Below are positions 1-5,724 of a stretch of 11,975 nucleotides of DNA, in pieces. The translations under genes and the position numbers were made by a program. The first letter of the stretch is position 1. Each line of letters begins with the position of its first letter. This stretch comes from Synergistaceae bacterium (GTDB lineage: Bacteria; Synergistota; Synergistia; Synergistales; Aminobacteriaceae): positions 1-11,975 of the forward strand of contig JAFTBA010000015.1 of the NCBI GenBank assembly GCA_017458545.1, in the 5' to 3' direction. The notes under the pieces are model-generated. The model worked only from the letters and a program-made list of their open reading frames with translations. It was not told the origin of the DNA and did no database searches.

Positions 1-1
1 A

Positions 2-145
2 AGAGAACGAAGCGACTTCCTCACAGGGACGATTATTCCACTGATGGACGAAATCAGAGCGAAATGTGATGCTGCAGAACTCACGATTGCTGCGGATATT
101 TGGCCTTATCCTATTTACAGGAATCTCCTCTCACTCAGCGCGTAA
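2..145 (+). CDS. glnN: Glutamine synthetase type III, C-terminal fragment (5' end outside window)
   Basis: This is the last 47 codons of a plus-strand gene, open at the left edge and ending in TAA at 143-145. The peptide reads TGTIIPLMDEIRAKCDAAE, then a tail with DIWPYPIYRNLL. Type III glutamine synthetases (GlnN family, about 700 residues) end in the same way: a helix of the form IPxMxELRxxxDxLE followed by a WPxPxYxxLLF-like segment. The family makes glutamine from glutamate, ammonia and ATP in the cytoplasm as large oligomers. No catalytic residues lie in the visible part, so the call rests on the C-terminal signature alone. The gene converges on the antiporter gene, with a palindromic repeat between them. 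Confidence 0.72.
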   Translation, partial: RERSDFLTGTIIPLMDEIRAKCDAAELTIAADIWPYPIYRNLLSLSA

Positions 146-149
146 AAAC

Positions 150-187
150 TAGGGAATAGGGGTTAGGGGTTAAAACCCTATTCCCTA
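150..187 (-). terminator. Rho-independent terminator of the minus-strand operon
   Basis: TAGGGAATAGGG (150-161) is a perfect inverted repeat of CCCTATTCCCTA (176-187), giving a 12-bp stem with a 14-nt loop. Read on the minus strand, the stem is followed almost at once by GTTTTT (149-144), the layout of an intrinsic terminator. It lies 19 bases beyond the stop codon of the antiporter gene. On the plus strand this short stem has no T run after it; a longer alternative stem described in the repeat entry suits that direction better. Confidence 0.7.
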
Positions 188-213
188 CACCCTAATCCCT
201 ATTCTCTATTTCT
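151..213. repeat. Heptamer-periodic palindromic intergenic repeat, probably a bidirectional terminator
   Basis: The segment divides into 7-base units: AGGGAAT, AGGGGTT, AGGGGTT, AAAACCC, TATTCCC, TACACCC, TAATCCC, TATTCTC, TATTTCT. The G-rich left half is complementary to the C-rich right half in two registers. One is the 12-bp perfect stem 150-161/176-187. The other pairs 151-168 with 190-207 over 18 consecutive positions, two of them G-U on the plus-strand RNA, and is followed by ATTTCTT, so it could end glnN transcription. The minus strand also carries four GGG runs with 4-nt loops (199 down to 176), a G-quadruplex motif. The right end overlaps the last codons of the antiporter gene. Confidence 0.65.
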
Positions 214-1504
214 TGAATCTTGCTCTGTTCACAAACTCAGGCTGTTTCTGCTCAATCTCTTCCGCAGCAGTCAATGCCATTCTCGTAAGCATAGGCCCTA
301 CAATCTCATACACTAACACGCTGAACAGTATTATGTTCCTTATGAGACCGCCCATCTCATTCCCTAAGCTCTGCGCACTCACTACCATTCCCAATGCAAC
401 ACCGGCCTGCGGAAACAACGTTATACCTAAATACTTCTTCACGTTCTCACTGCAGTGCATCGCAGTACTGCTTATTGACGCTCCTAAATATTTGCCTAAG
501 CACCTCACAAGTATGTACACAATCCCTATGAGCATTATCGATCCGTCGCGCAATACTGAAAGCTCAAGCCTCGCTCCTGACAGCACAAAAAATACCGCGT
601 ATAACGGTGCTGACCATCTCTCAGAACGCTTCATTATGTCCTCAGAATACTCGCACATGTTGCAGAATACTGTCCCTAATGTCATACACACCAGCAGTGA
701 TGAAAATGCTATTTTCACCTGACCCACATAAATCTCACGCGATGATAACGAAATCGTCATCATCACAAATGCTATAGTCATTGAAAGCCTGTTGGAGTTC
801 GAGAAAAATAACTTCTCCAGCATCGTCAGTATATATCCCATTAATGCACCCAGTATTAATGAACACGTTATCTCAACTATAGGATTGATTACTATTGAAA
901 CAAGGTTAATCGCTCCGCCCGTCATCGCCTGTGCTATTCCCATTGACACCGCAAATATCACTAACCCTGCCGCGTCATCAAGTGCTACTATCGGCAGCAG
1001 CAAGTCAGTTACAGGCCCTGTAGCTTTGAACTGACGCACTACCATTAACGTTGCAGCAGGCGCAGTAGCTGAGGCAATAGCCCCCAGCGTTATCGCAGCA
1101 GGTAAAGGCAGAACATCAGCACCTAATTTCATGCTCAGCGCAATCAATGCAATGTCAACCAATACCGTAGCTGCTACTGCCTGAAATATTCCTATGAATA
1201 ACGCTGTCTTACCCATTTCCTTCAGACCCGCTGCCCTGAACTCACTGCCTATATCGAACGCTATAAACCCTAATGCTATGCTCGACAAAATATTTACCGC
1301 TCCGAGTTCATTAGCTCCGGTGAAACCTAAACCCATTCCGCCCAAAACGTATGGCCCTACAATTATTCCTGCAATAAGAAACGACGTTACATCGGGAAGC
1401 ATTATCCCTTTCCTCCCGATAGTGTACTTGAAGGCTCTCGTCATGAGCAGGCCGGCAGACAACGCAAATGCTGTCTTGAGAAGTAAATCCATAACAATTA
1501 CCAT
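206..1504 (-). CDS. Cation/proton antiporter (Na+/H+ exchanger family, CPA type)
   Basis: This 432-residue integral membrane protein is hydrophobic throughout, with roughly a dozen transmembrane segments, the usual size for a CPA-superfamily exchanger core with no C-terminal RCK domain. The central region has SATAPA (about 145-150), matching the unwound helix of the fold, and ALDDAAG with Asp176-Asp177. In NapA/Kef-type transporters a paired Asp at this place binds the ion and proton. The expected role is exchange of Na+ or K+ for H+ across the inner membrane; which cation cannot be read from the sequence. It is last in the minus-strand operon, 25 bases after the PIN ORF. AGAAAGG lies only 1 base before the ATG at 1504, so Met5 (1492) may be the true start. 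The stop is TAG. Confidence 0.85.
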   Translation of the reverse strand: MVIVMDLLLKTAFALSAGLLMTRAFKYTIGRKGIMLPDVTSFLIAGIIVGPYVLGGMGLGFTGANELGAVNILSSIALGFIAFDIGSEFRAAGLKEMGKTALFIGIFQAVAATVLVDIALIALSMKLGADVLPLPAAITLGAIASATAPAATLMVVRQFKATGPVTDLLLPIVALDDAAGLVIFAVSMGIAQAMTGGAINLVSIVINPIVEITCSLILGALMGYILTMLEKLFFSNSNRLSMTIAFVMMTISLSSREIYVGQVKIAFSSLLVCMTLGTVFCNMCEYSEDIMKRSERWSAPLYAVFFVLSGARLELSVLRDGSIMLIGIVYILVRCLGKYLGASISSTAMHCSENVKKYLGITLFPQAGVALGMVVSAQSLGNEMGGLIRNIILFSVLVYEIVGPMLTRMALTAAEEIEQKQPEFVNRARFKK

Positions 1505-1510
1505 ACCTTT

Positions 1511-1532
1511 CTGTTTTTACTGTTTACTGTTA
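1511..1532. repeat. Short heptamer-type direct repeat before the antiporter gene
   Basis: The plus strand reads CTGTTTTT, ACTGTTT, ACTGTTA: two near-identical 7-base units (1519-1525 and 1526-1532) preceded by a degenerate third. It fills the 25-base gap between the PIN ORF and the antiporter and includes the PIN stop codon (TAA, minus strand). The 7-base period matches that of the larger repeat after the antiporter gene, although the unit sequence differs. Confidence 0.4.
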
Positions 1533-2024
1533 ACGTCCGCGCCTGTTCGCAATTAAAGGACGTATGGCGCGGTATATCTCTCCTGCTTTAGTGTTGTCGC
1601 GGAATCTCCTTAACAGTTCCGAATTAATTTCGGTCTTCGTTCTGCATGTCGATATTATCTTCGTAATACTTTCAGCATTCTCATCATCACCCGTTAATTC
1701 TCTGACACGCTGCAAAATTTCAACGCTATCATCGTGCAGTTTAGTCCCAGAAACATCACTTATCGTTTCAATTTCAATTCCCTTTTCCTTCCAGAACGGT
1801 ATCAGACTCGAAAATCCGTTGTCCTTCGATACTATAAAATATCTGCATTCATTGCCCTCATTCTCAGTTATGATTTCACCTAAGTATGACGACAGCTGAA
1901 AGTCTAATGCGTTCCTCGTTCCCACTTCAACATGACGGTAAATGATTTCAGCTCCGGACTCTTTAAGGTTCAAATTCAATTCGGGCGATAATCTCTCGGC
2001 ATTCCTTCTGTAGAATATGCACAC
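1530..2024 (-). CDS. PIN/NYN-like nuclease domain, C-terminal part, cut from the upstream GGDEF ORF by one in-frame TAA
   Basis: This 164-codon ORF begins with GTG right after the TAA of the GGDEF ORF and in the same frame. It continues that ORF's PIN-like domain. The family normally reads LVDYENV, GLNG, then VxIFYSxNA, then NALDFQLxSYLG, then YFIVSKDNGF. Here the upstream ORF carries LVDYENVKSEGLNG, and this ORF carries CIFYRRNAE (2-10), NALDFQLSSYLGE (38-50), YFIVSKDNGF (62-71) and a closing helix KAGEIYRAIRPL. The acidic residues seen here are Asp41 and Asp68; the first catalytic Asp lies upstream of the stop. Such domains are metal-dependent RNases or RNA-binding relatives. No ribosome-binding site lies within normal distance of the GTG. 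It may be an inactivated gene half, a product of readthrough or restart, or a one-base sequencing error. Confidence 0.6.
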   Translation of the reverse strand: MCIFYRRNAERLSPELNLNLKESGAEIIYRHVEVGTRNALDFQLSSYLGEIITENEGNECRYFIVSKDNGFSSLIPFWKEKGIEIETISDVSGTKLHDDSVEILQRVRELTGDDENAESITKIISTCRTKTEINSELLRRFRDNTKAGEIYRAIRPLIANRRGR

Positions 2025-2027
2025 TTA
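2025..2027 (-). other. In-frame TAA inside the conserved PIN domain of a GGDEF-PIN reading frame
   Basis: The GGDEF ORF ends LDANN-TAA and the next codons read GTG TGC ATA TTC TAC (VCIFY). The family sequence is continuous here (a K-L-x-x-x-D/N-x-V-x-I-F-Y pattern), so the TAA takes the place of a single residue with no frame change. TAA is also the normal stop of several other genes in this window, so the organism has not reassigned it. Confidence 0.7.
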
Positions 2028-3011
2028 ATTATTAGCATCAAGTTTATGCACTCCGTTAAGACCTTCGGATTTAACGTTCTCGTAGTCAACAAGATAATAA
2101 TTTCTCGGCGTTCCTGATGAAACAACTTCATCTTCACGGCGTATGCTCTCAAATTCAGGCTCATATATCCTGCAGCAGGCACGTCCCGATTTCTTCGCCT
2201 CGTAAAGTGCTATATCGCTCTCGTGAATCAATCTGTCAATAGATTTATCATCACCGTGAGTCTTCTGAGCTATTCCTGCACTCACTGATAACGCCTGCAT
2301 CGTCTTAGTACCTGCGTAATACTCAAGCAGTCCCGTCATAAAGGCGTTTACTTTGGCCTCAACCTCTGAAGCATCGCGCTGTCCGAGCAATACTATCATG
2401 AACTCATCACCGCCCATCCTCGCGCAAAATCCGTCAGTGAAATCCCTCTGCATCATTTCAGCCGTTGCAGCCAATGCCCTGTCACCTGCCTGATGTCCGT
2501 AAGTGTCATTGACTTTCTTGAAGTTATCAAGGTCGAAATATATACATGTTACGTTTTTCTCGGCCTGATTCTTTTTGATGTACTCCTGAAGATACCAGCG
2601 CGTTGCCAATCCCGTTAAGTAATCCTGACGCGCCATTTCGATTATTCTTTTCTGATGTTCGATTCCTTCCGATGTGTTTAAGATTTCGGATCTTACGCGT
2701 TCAAGCAGCTTAGTGAAATAAAATTTTGCCAGCGAGGGCGTTAAAGGCTCAGGCCATAAATCATAAAGTATACTGAGATTTTCTGAGGACATTTCAACAG
2801 GATTATTTGAGCATAATACATACCTTGCACCCTCAATAATTTTAGGGGGCAGCCTCTTCAGTATAAATATATTAATCCCCTGAAGATCTATCCGCATTCC
2901 TGCCTCAAGAGTATTTATCCTGCACAATAACCCCGAAGGAGGATTCACGGTCTTCATAATGTCAGTTAAGTTTCGTCCTGTAACGTAAATATTAATCGGA
3001 TTATTGTTCAT
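2025..3011 (-). CDS. GGDEF diguanylate cyclase with an N-terminal sensory-type domain and the start of a C-terminal PIN domain
   Basis: This 328-residue protein is predicted to make cyclic di-GMP from two GTP in the cytoplasm. Residues 1-105 form a domain I do not recognise; its alpha/beta look could suit a degenerate receiver. A helical linker (105-128) leads to the GGDEF domain: DYLTGLATR (130-138), YFDLDNFKKVNDTYGH (158-173, metal-binding Asp160), intact GGDEF (200-204) and DIALYEAKKSGR (266-277). The RxxD inhibitory site before GGDEF reads FTDG (191-194), so product inhibition through that site is probably missing. Residues 304-328 (NYYLVDYENV, then GLNGVHKL) are the opening strand of a PIN/NYN-like domain with its first Asp (309), cut short by TAA. 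Its ATG overlaps the upstream stop as ATGA, implying translational coupling, and there is no clear Shine-Dalgarno. Confidence 0.88.
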   Translation of the reverse strand: MNNNPINIYVTGRNLTDIMKTVNPPSGLLCRINTLEAGMRIDLQGINIFILKRLPPKIIEGARYVLCSNNPVEMSSENLSILYDLWPEPLTPSLAKFYFTKLLERVRSEILNTSEGIEHQKRIIEMARQDYLTGLATRWYLQEYIKKNQAEKNVTCIYFDLDNFKKVNDTYGHQAGDRALAATAEMMQRDFTDGFCARMGGDEFMIVLLGQRDASEVEAKVNAFMTGLLEYYAGTKTMQALSVSAGIAQKTHGDDKSIDRLIHESDIALYEAKKSGRACCRIYEPEFESIRREDEVVSSGTPRNYYLVDYENVKSEGLNGVHKLDANN

Positions 3012-3892
3012 AGTGATAATGATAAAGCTAATCCCGCAAAAATCAAATTCAACAGGATTAACGTCATCATCGTTGCAAAATTCATCATCAGCATTTTAGA
3101 GGCAATACCCTTCGGAAATAAACCGTAATAATATCCGGCATCCTGTCTCAAAATTCTTGTTGCCGTTCCCAATCCTGAACCAAGTATCAGTGCAAATAAT
3201 GCCTGTAATACTGTCAGTTCACCCGATGACAATGCACCACCTGCAAGCGATAACGCTGCCGAAATATGTGCTATGCTTCCTGCAGCAACGCTCCACCCTG
3301 CAAGAGGAAGAAATGTATCACGTCCTGCAAAAATTTCACGGAATATACGATTGATTAACGGCGATAACATATACGCCAGCGCAAAGAATAACCATGCCAT
3401 AGGCAGCAACTTCATAAACCTGCGGACTGTATCAGAGGGATTAATTTTAATGCTGACTGTCTGAGTTTGAGGGGAGCGTTCAGAGTTTGAACGCCTCACG
3501 AACATCATTGCAATCATAAAACGTATAACACTCCTTACCAGAAGCGACAGCGCGAATATTCCTCCTGCACTGCCGGCCATGCTCACCGATAAAGCAAGTG
3601 TTGACGGCCAGCGTCTTAAATATGACGGTAACGGTAACATAAGAACTGACCATATTGCCGTGCGTTCATCGATTTCGTTTTTGGCGAGAGCTGAAGAGAT
3701 TATAGCTGCTCCTGCTTTCGATGAACCTGCGCTGACTGCTACGGCTAATCCTGTTACTAATGGAATGTCTTTAGGGATTACGTGTCTCATCAGTATGTCG
3801 GCAATACGAAACTTCATCACCAGTTCGGCGAATATCATTCCCAATATTATGTCAACAGTAAGATATATTTCACCCCTTATGAGTCCGTTCAC
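3008..3892 (-). CDS. Polytopic membrane protein, nucleoside-recognition (Gate) domain type
   Basis: This 294-residue membrane protein has about eight hydrophobic segments and a polar cytoplasmic-looking loop near 133-157. GSSKAGAAIISSAL (57-70), the LPLPSYLRRWPS stretch (86-97) and the closing FPKGIASKMLMMNFATMM block (259-276) resemble uncharacterised Gate or nucleoside-recognition membrane proteins, a group well represented in archaea (COG3366-like). The transported ligand is unknown. It starts with GTG at 3892, 3 bases after the stop of the CobI-like gene. GGCGGTGA, close to the consensus AGGAGGTGA, spans that stop codon 3 bases before the GTG, which fixes the start and suggests coupled translation. 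Position next to a corrinoid gene makes a link to cobalamin precursor or nucleoside movement possible, but that is inference only. Confidence 0.6.
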   Translation of the reverse strand: MNGLIRGEIYLTVDIILGMIFAELVMKFRIADILMRHVIPKDIPLVTGLAVAVSAGSSKAGAAIISSALAKNEIDERTAIWSVLMLPLPSYLRRWPSTLALSVSMAGSAGGIFALSLLVRSVIRFMIAMMFVRRSNSERSPQTQTVSIKINPSDTVRRFMKLLPMAWLFFALAYMLSPLINRIFREIFAGRDTFLPLAGWSVAAGSIAHISAALSLAGGALSSGELTVLQALFALILGSGLGTATRILRQDAGYYYGLFPKGIASKMLMMNFATMMTLILLNLIFAGLALSLSL

Positions 3893-3895
3893 GTT

Positions 3896-4612
3896 TCACC
3901 GCCAAAGTAGTATTACTGACATGTATTCGTCAATATCATCTAATGCTTCTGCACCCTCAATGATTTTCTCCTTATCGGGTATGCCTGCGAAATCAACACG
4001 GATAATTTTTCTGAATGCTGACGGGGGTATCAGGCTGTGAATATTTTTGAGTGCTGTGGGCTTGTAGATTGCTATTGAGTCCGAATGAGTGATGACTGAG
4101 GAGATTTTTTCGGGGTCTGCAGTTCCGGGAATAATGCTTAATATTTCGTCCGACATGGCCAGGAATTTTTTTGCACACGCTGCCGCTAACGAATGCGCCG
4201 AAATTCCGGGAATGAATCTGATTTCAACATCAACATCAACAAAAATCTTCTTCATCATCTCAATCAGGTATGCACCTGTCGAATAGAGCATTGAGTCGCC
4301 GATAACAGGGAAAAAAATTTTGCGTGATGCTTCGAGTTGAGGGCGTAAAGTTTCGAGCTGAGAGAGAATAATTTTGTCGCGTTCCTTTTCATTTCGTGTC
4401 ATCGGAAAGAGAAGAGGCGTTAAAATTTTTTCAGGAACATTATGAGCGATTAGAGACTCGGCCATACCCTTTTCATTTTGGCGCGAACGGGGAACGAGAA
4501 TCATATCAGAGTCTTTAGCTTCTTCGATTGCTTTGAGACTGACGAGATTAAAATCTCCCGGCCCTAAACCTGCAATCACTAATATTTTATTCAGTTGGGT
4601 TAATTTTTTCAT
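3896..4612 (-). CDS. cobI/cbiL: Precorrin-2 C20-methyltransferase-like tetrapyrrole methylase (CobI/CbiL)
   Basis: At 238 residues it is the usual size for CobI/CbiL, which moves a methyl group from S-adenosylmethionine to C20 of precorrin-2 or cobalt-precorrin-2 in corrin-ring assembly. The tetrapyrrole-methylase motifs appear in order: the SAM-binding loop AGLGPGDFNLVSLKA (14-28), the VPRS segment (40-43) typical of the C20 enzymes, VIGDSMLYST (103-112, CobI pattern LGDPMLYST), FIPGISAHSLAAA (133-145), and the ending YMSVILLW. VIGDS has Ser where most relatives have Pro. It is the first gene of the minus-strand operon. No strong Shine-Dalgarno precedes the ATG at 4612, and a -10-like box lies only 9 bases upstream, so the mRNA may be nearly leaderless. 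No other cobalamin genes are visible. Confidence 0.82.
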   Translation of the reverse strand: MKKLTQLNKILVIAGLGPGDFNLVSLKAIEEAKDSDMILVPRSRQNEKGMAESLIAHNVPEKILTPLLFPMTRNEKERDKIILSQLETLRPQLEASRKIFFPVIGDSMLYSTGAYLIEMMKKIFVDVDVEIRFIPGISAHSLAAACAKKFLAMSDEILSIIPGTADPEKISSVITHSDSIAIYKPTALKNIHSLIPPSAFRKIIRVDFAGIPDKEKIIEGAEALDDIDEYMSVILLWR

Positions 4613-4620
4613 AGTCAGGC

Positions 4621-4627
4621 TATAATA
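4621..4627. promoter_or_regulatory. Shared divergent -10 box (TATAATA)
   Basis: TATAAT at 4621-4626 is a perfect sigma-70-type -10 element for the plus-strand genes starting at 4653. The overlapping ATAATA (4622-4627) reads TATTAT on the minus strand, 9 bases before the cobI-like ATG. Only about 40 bases separate the two start codons, so both operons probably start from this symmetric element. Neither direction has a good -35 hexamer at standard spacing (TTGGGT at 4595-4600 is 20 bases from the plus-strand -10), so an extra activator or another sigma preference is possible. Confidence 0.5.
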
Positions 4628-4652
4628 TCACAAAAAGGGATGGTGATTCCTT

Positions 4653-5054
4653 ATGGGTATAATCTTTGCATTCATAGCAGCAACGATATTTCTTATAGGA
4701 CTTTATCAGTGGGCATTAGGCGGAGCAAGTCTGTGGCGTATATTCAACATAAGGCGCATGGAAAAAGATTTTACGGGCGAGGAAAAACAAAAGGCTGAAC
4801 GCGAAGTTAAACAGCTTGAAGAGTCAGCAGACAGAAGCATATCAGCCTCATTAAGAATTACCGTTATACTCGCAATACTTGTGTGGCTGTTCTTAGGGGT
4901 AACAATGATTCTTGAAATGTTCGGAATTAATTGGGTGAGTTCTGCTTACGTCAGGGCTAAAAGTTACTGGAGTGCTCCTGGAATGGGATCACATCTGAGT
5001 ACTCAGAACCGTAACGAAACTTTAAGGAACATGGGCAACAGTTTCAGGAAGTAA
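4653..5054 (+). CDS. Small two-helix membrane protein of unknown function
   Basis: I do not recognise this 133-residue protein. It has a hydrophobic N-terminal helix (2-20), a charged stretch likely to form a short coiled coil (34-62, rich in Glu, Lys and Arg, including EEKQKAEREVKQLEE), a second transmembrane helix (about 67-90) and a polar C-terminal tail of about 40 residues. The two helices with a charged linker suggest a hairpin in the inner membrane, perhaps a scaffold or accessory subunit. GGTGA sits 6 bases before the ATG and supports the start. It is the first gene after the divergent promoter, with the HAD gene 19 bases downstream. Confidence 0.7.
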   Translation: MGIIFAFIAATIFLIGLYQWALGGASLWRIFNIRRMEKDFTGEEKQKAEREVKQLEESADRSISASLRITVILAILVWLFLGVTMILEMFGINWVSSAYVRAKSYWSAPGMGSHLSTQNRNETLRNMGNSFRK

Positions 5055-5073
5055 ACGAAGGGAGATATGCAGA

Positions 5074-5724
5074 TTGATTAAACTTATGGTATTTGACCAC
5101 GATATGACCATCGTTGACTCAAGTTATGCCATCATGGCAGGATTCAATTATGTTGCCGAACACGAGGGACTCCCTTTGGTTTCCCACGAACTCACTATGA
5201 AATACATAGCATCACCCATACCTACATTCTGTGAGGGATTACTGGGTGATTACCGCCCCGAATGGATTAAGCTGTACCGTTCACAGTCAGAAAGACTCGA
5301 ACGCGAACTCATTAAACCGTTCGATGATACTGTACCCACAATGAAAGCATTGCGCTCAATGGGTATTAAACTCGCTGTACTCTCTAACCGCGAACGTCCC
5401 TCTAAAGCAATGCAGCGTACAGGACTTGATATATATTTTGATGTTATTGTCGGTGCAGAAGAACCTTACGGACATCTTCCCTATAAGCCCGACCCTACTA
5501 TGCTCAATACTCTCATGGAACACATGAACGTTCAGCCGTCAGATACTGTTTACGTAGGTGATTCGGACCTTGATATTATTACTGCAATAGGCGCACACGT
5601 TCGCGGAATCGGAATCACTAAGGGTAATTTCACTCGTAAAGATTTCGCGCTGCTGGGTGCGTGGAAGAGCATAGACAATTTAAGCGAACTCATAGGAATT
5701 GCCGAAAAGGATGCCAATATCTAA
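5074..5724 (+). CDS. HAD-superfamily hydrolase, phosphoglycolate phosphatase-like
   Basis: This 216-residue cytoplasmic protein has all four HAD motifs: motif I FDHDMT (7-12, nucleophile Asp8 and acid/base Asp10), motif II AVLSN (101-105, Ser104), motif III YKPDP (137-141, Lys138) and motif IV VGDSDLD (161-167, Asp163 and Asp167). A helical cap of roughly residues 15-85 lies after motif I, as in Gph/PGMB-like enzymes. The substrate is a small phosphate ester but cannot be named. Motif I has Met11 where DxDGT proteins usually have Gly. The start is TTG at 5074, supported by GGGAG 9 bases upstream; the first in-frame ATG would remove part of strand 1. Its stop lies just inside or just before the next gene, depending on that gene's start. 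Confidence 0.85.
   Translation: MIKLMVFDHDMTIVDSSYAIMAGFNYVAEHEGLPLVSHELTMKYIASPIPTFCEGLLGDYRPEWIKLYRSQSERLERELIKPFDDTVPTMKALRSMGIKLAVLSNRERPSKAMQRTGLDIYFDVIVGAEEPYGHLPYKPDPTMLNTLMEHMNVQPSDTVYVGDSDLDIITAIGAHVRGIGITKGNFTRKDFALLGAWKSIDNLSELIGIAEKDANI

Noticed and set aside
213..1556. Several plus-strand ORFs (213-722, 792-1034, 1194-1556) opposite the antiporter gene
   Set aside because: They are antisense to a clear CPA antiporter, show no family features and have the composition expected of a shadow frame of a membrane-protein gene.
2025..2027. TAA as a reassigned sense codon or a selenocysteine/pyrrolysine site
   Set aside because: TAA ends several other genes here (145, 5054, 5724, 7993, 9993), and the special amino acids use TGA and TAG.
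1976..2182. Minus-strand ORF in another frame across the GGDEF/PIN junction, considered as evidence of a frameshift
   Set aside because: The two halves of the PIN domain lie in the same frame on both sides of the TAA, so no frameshift is needed. This ORF shows no domain signature.
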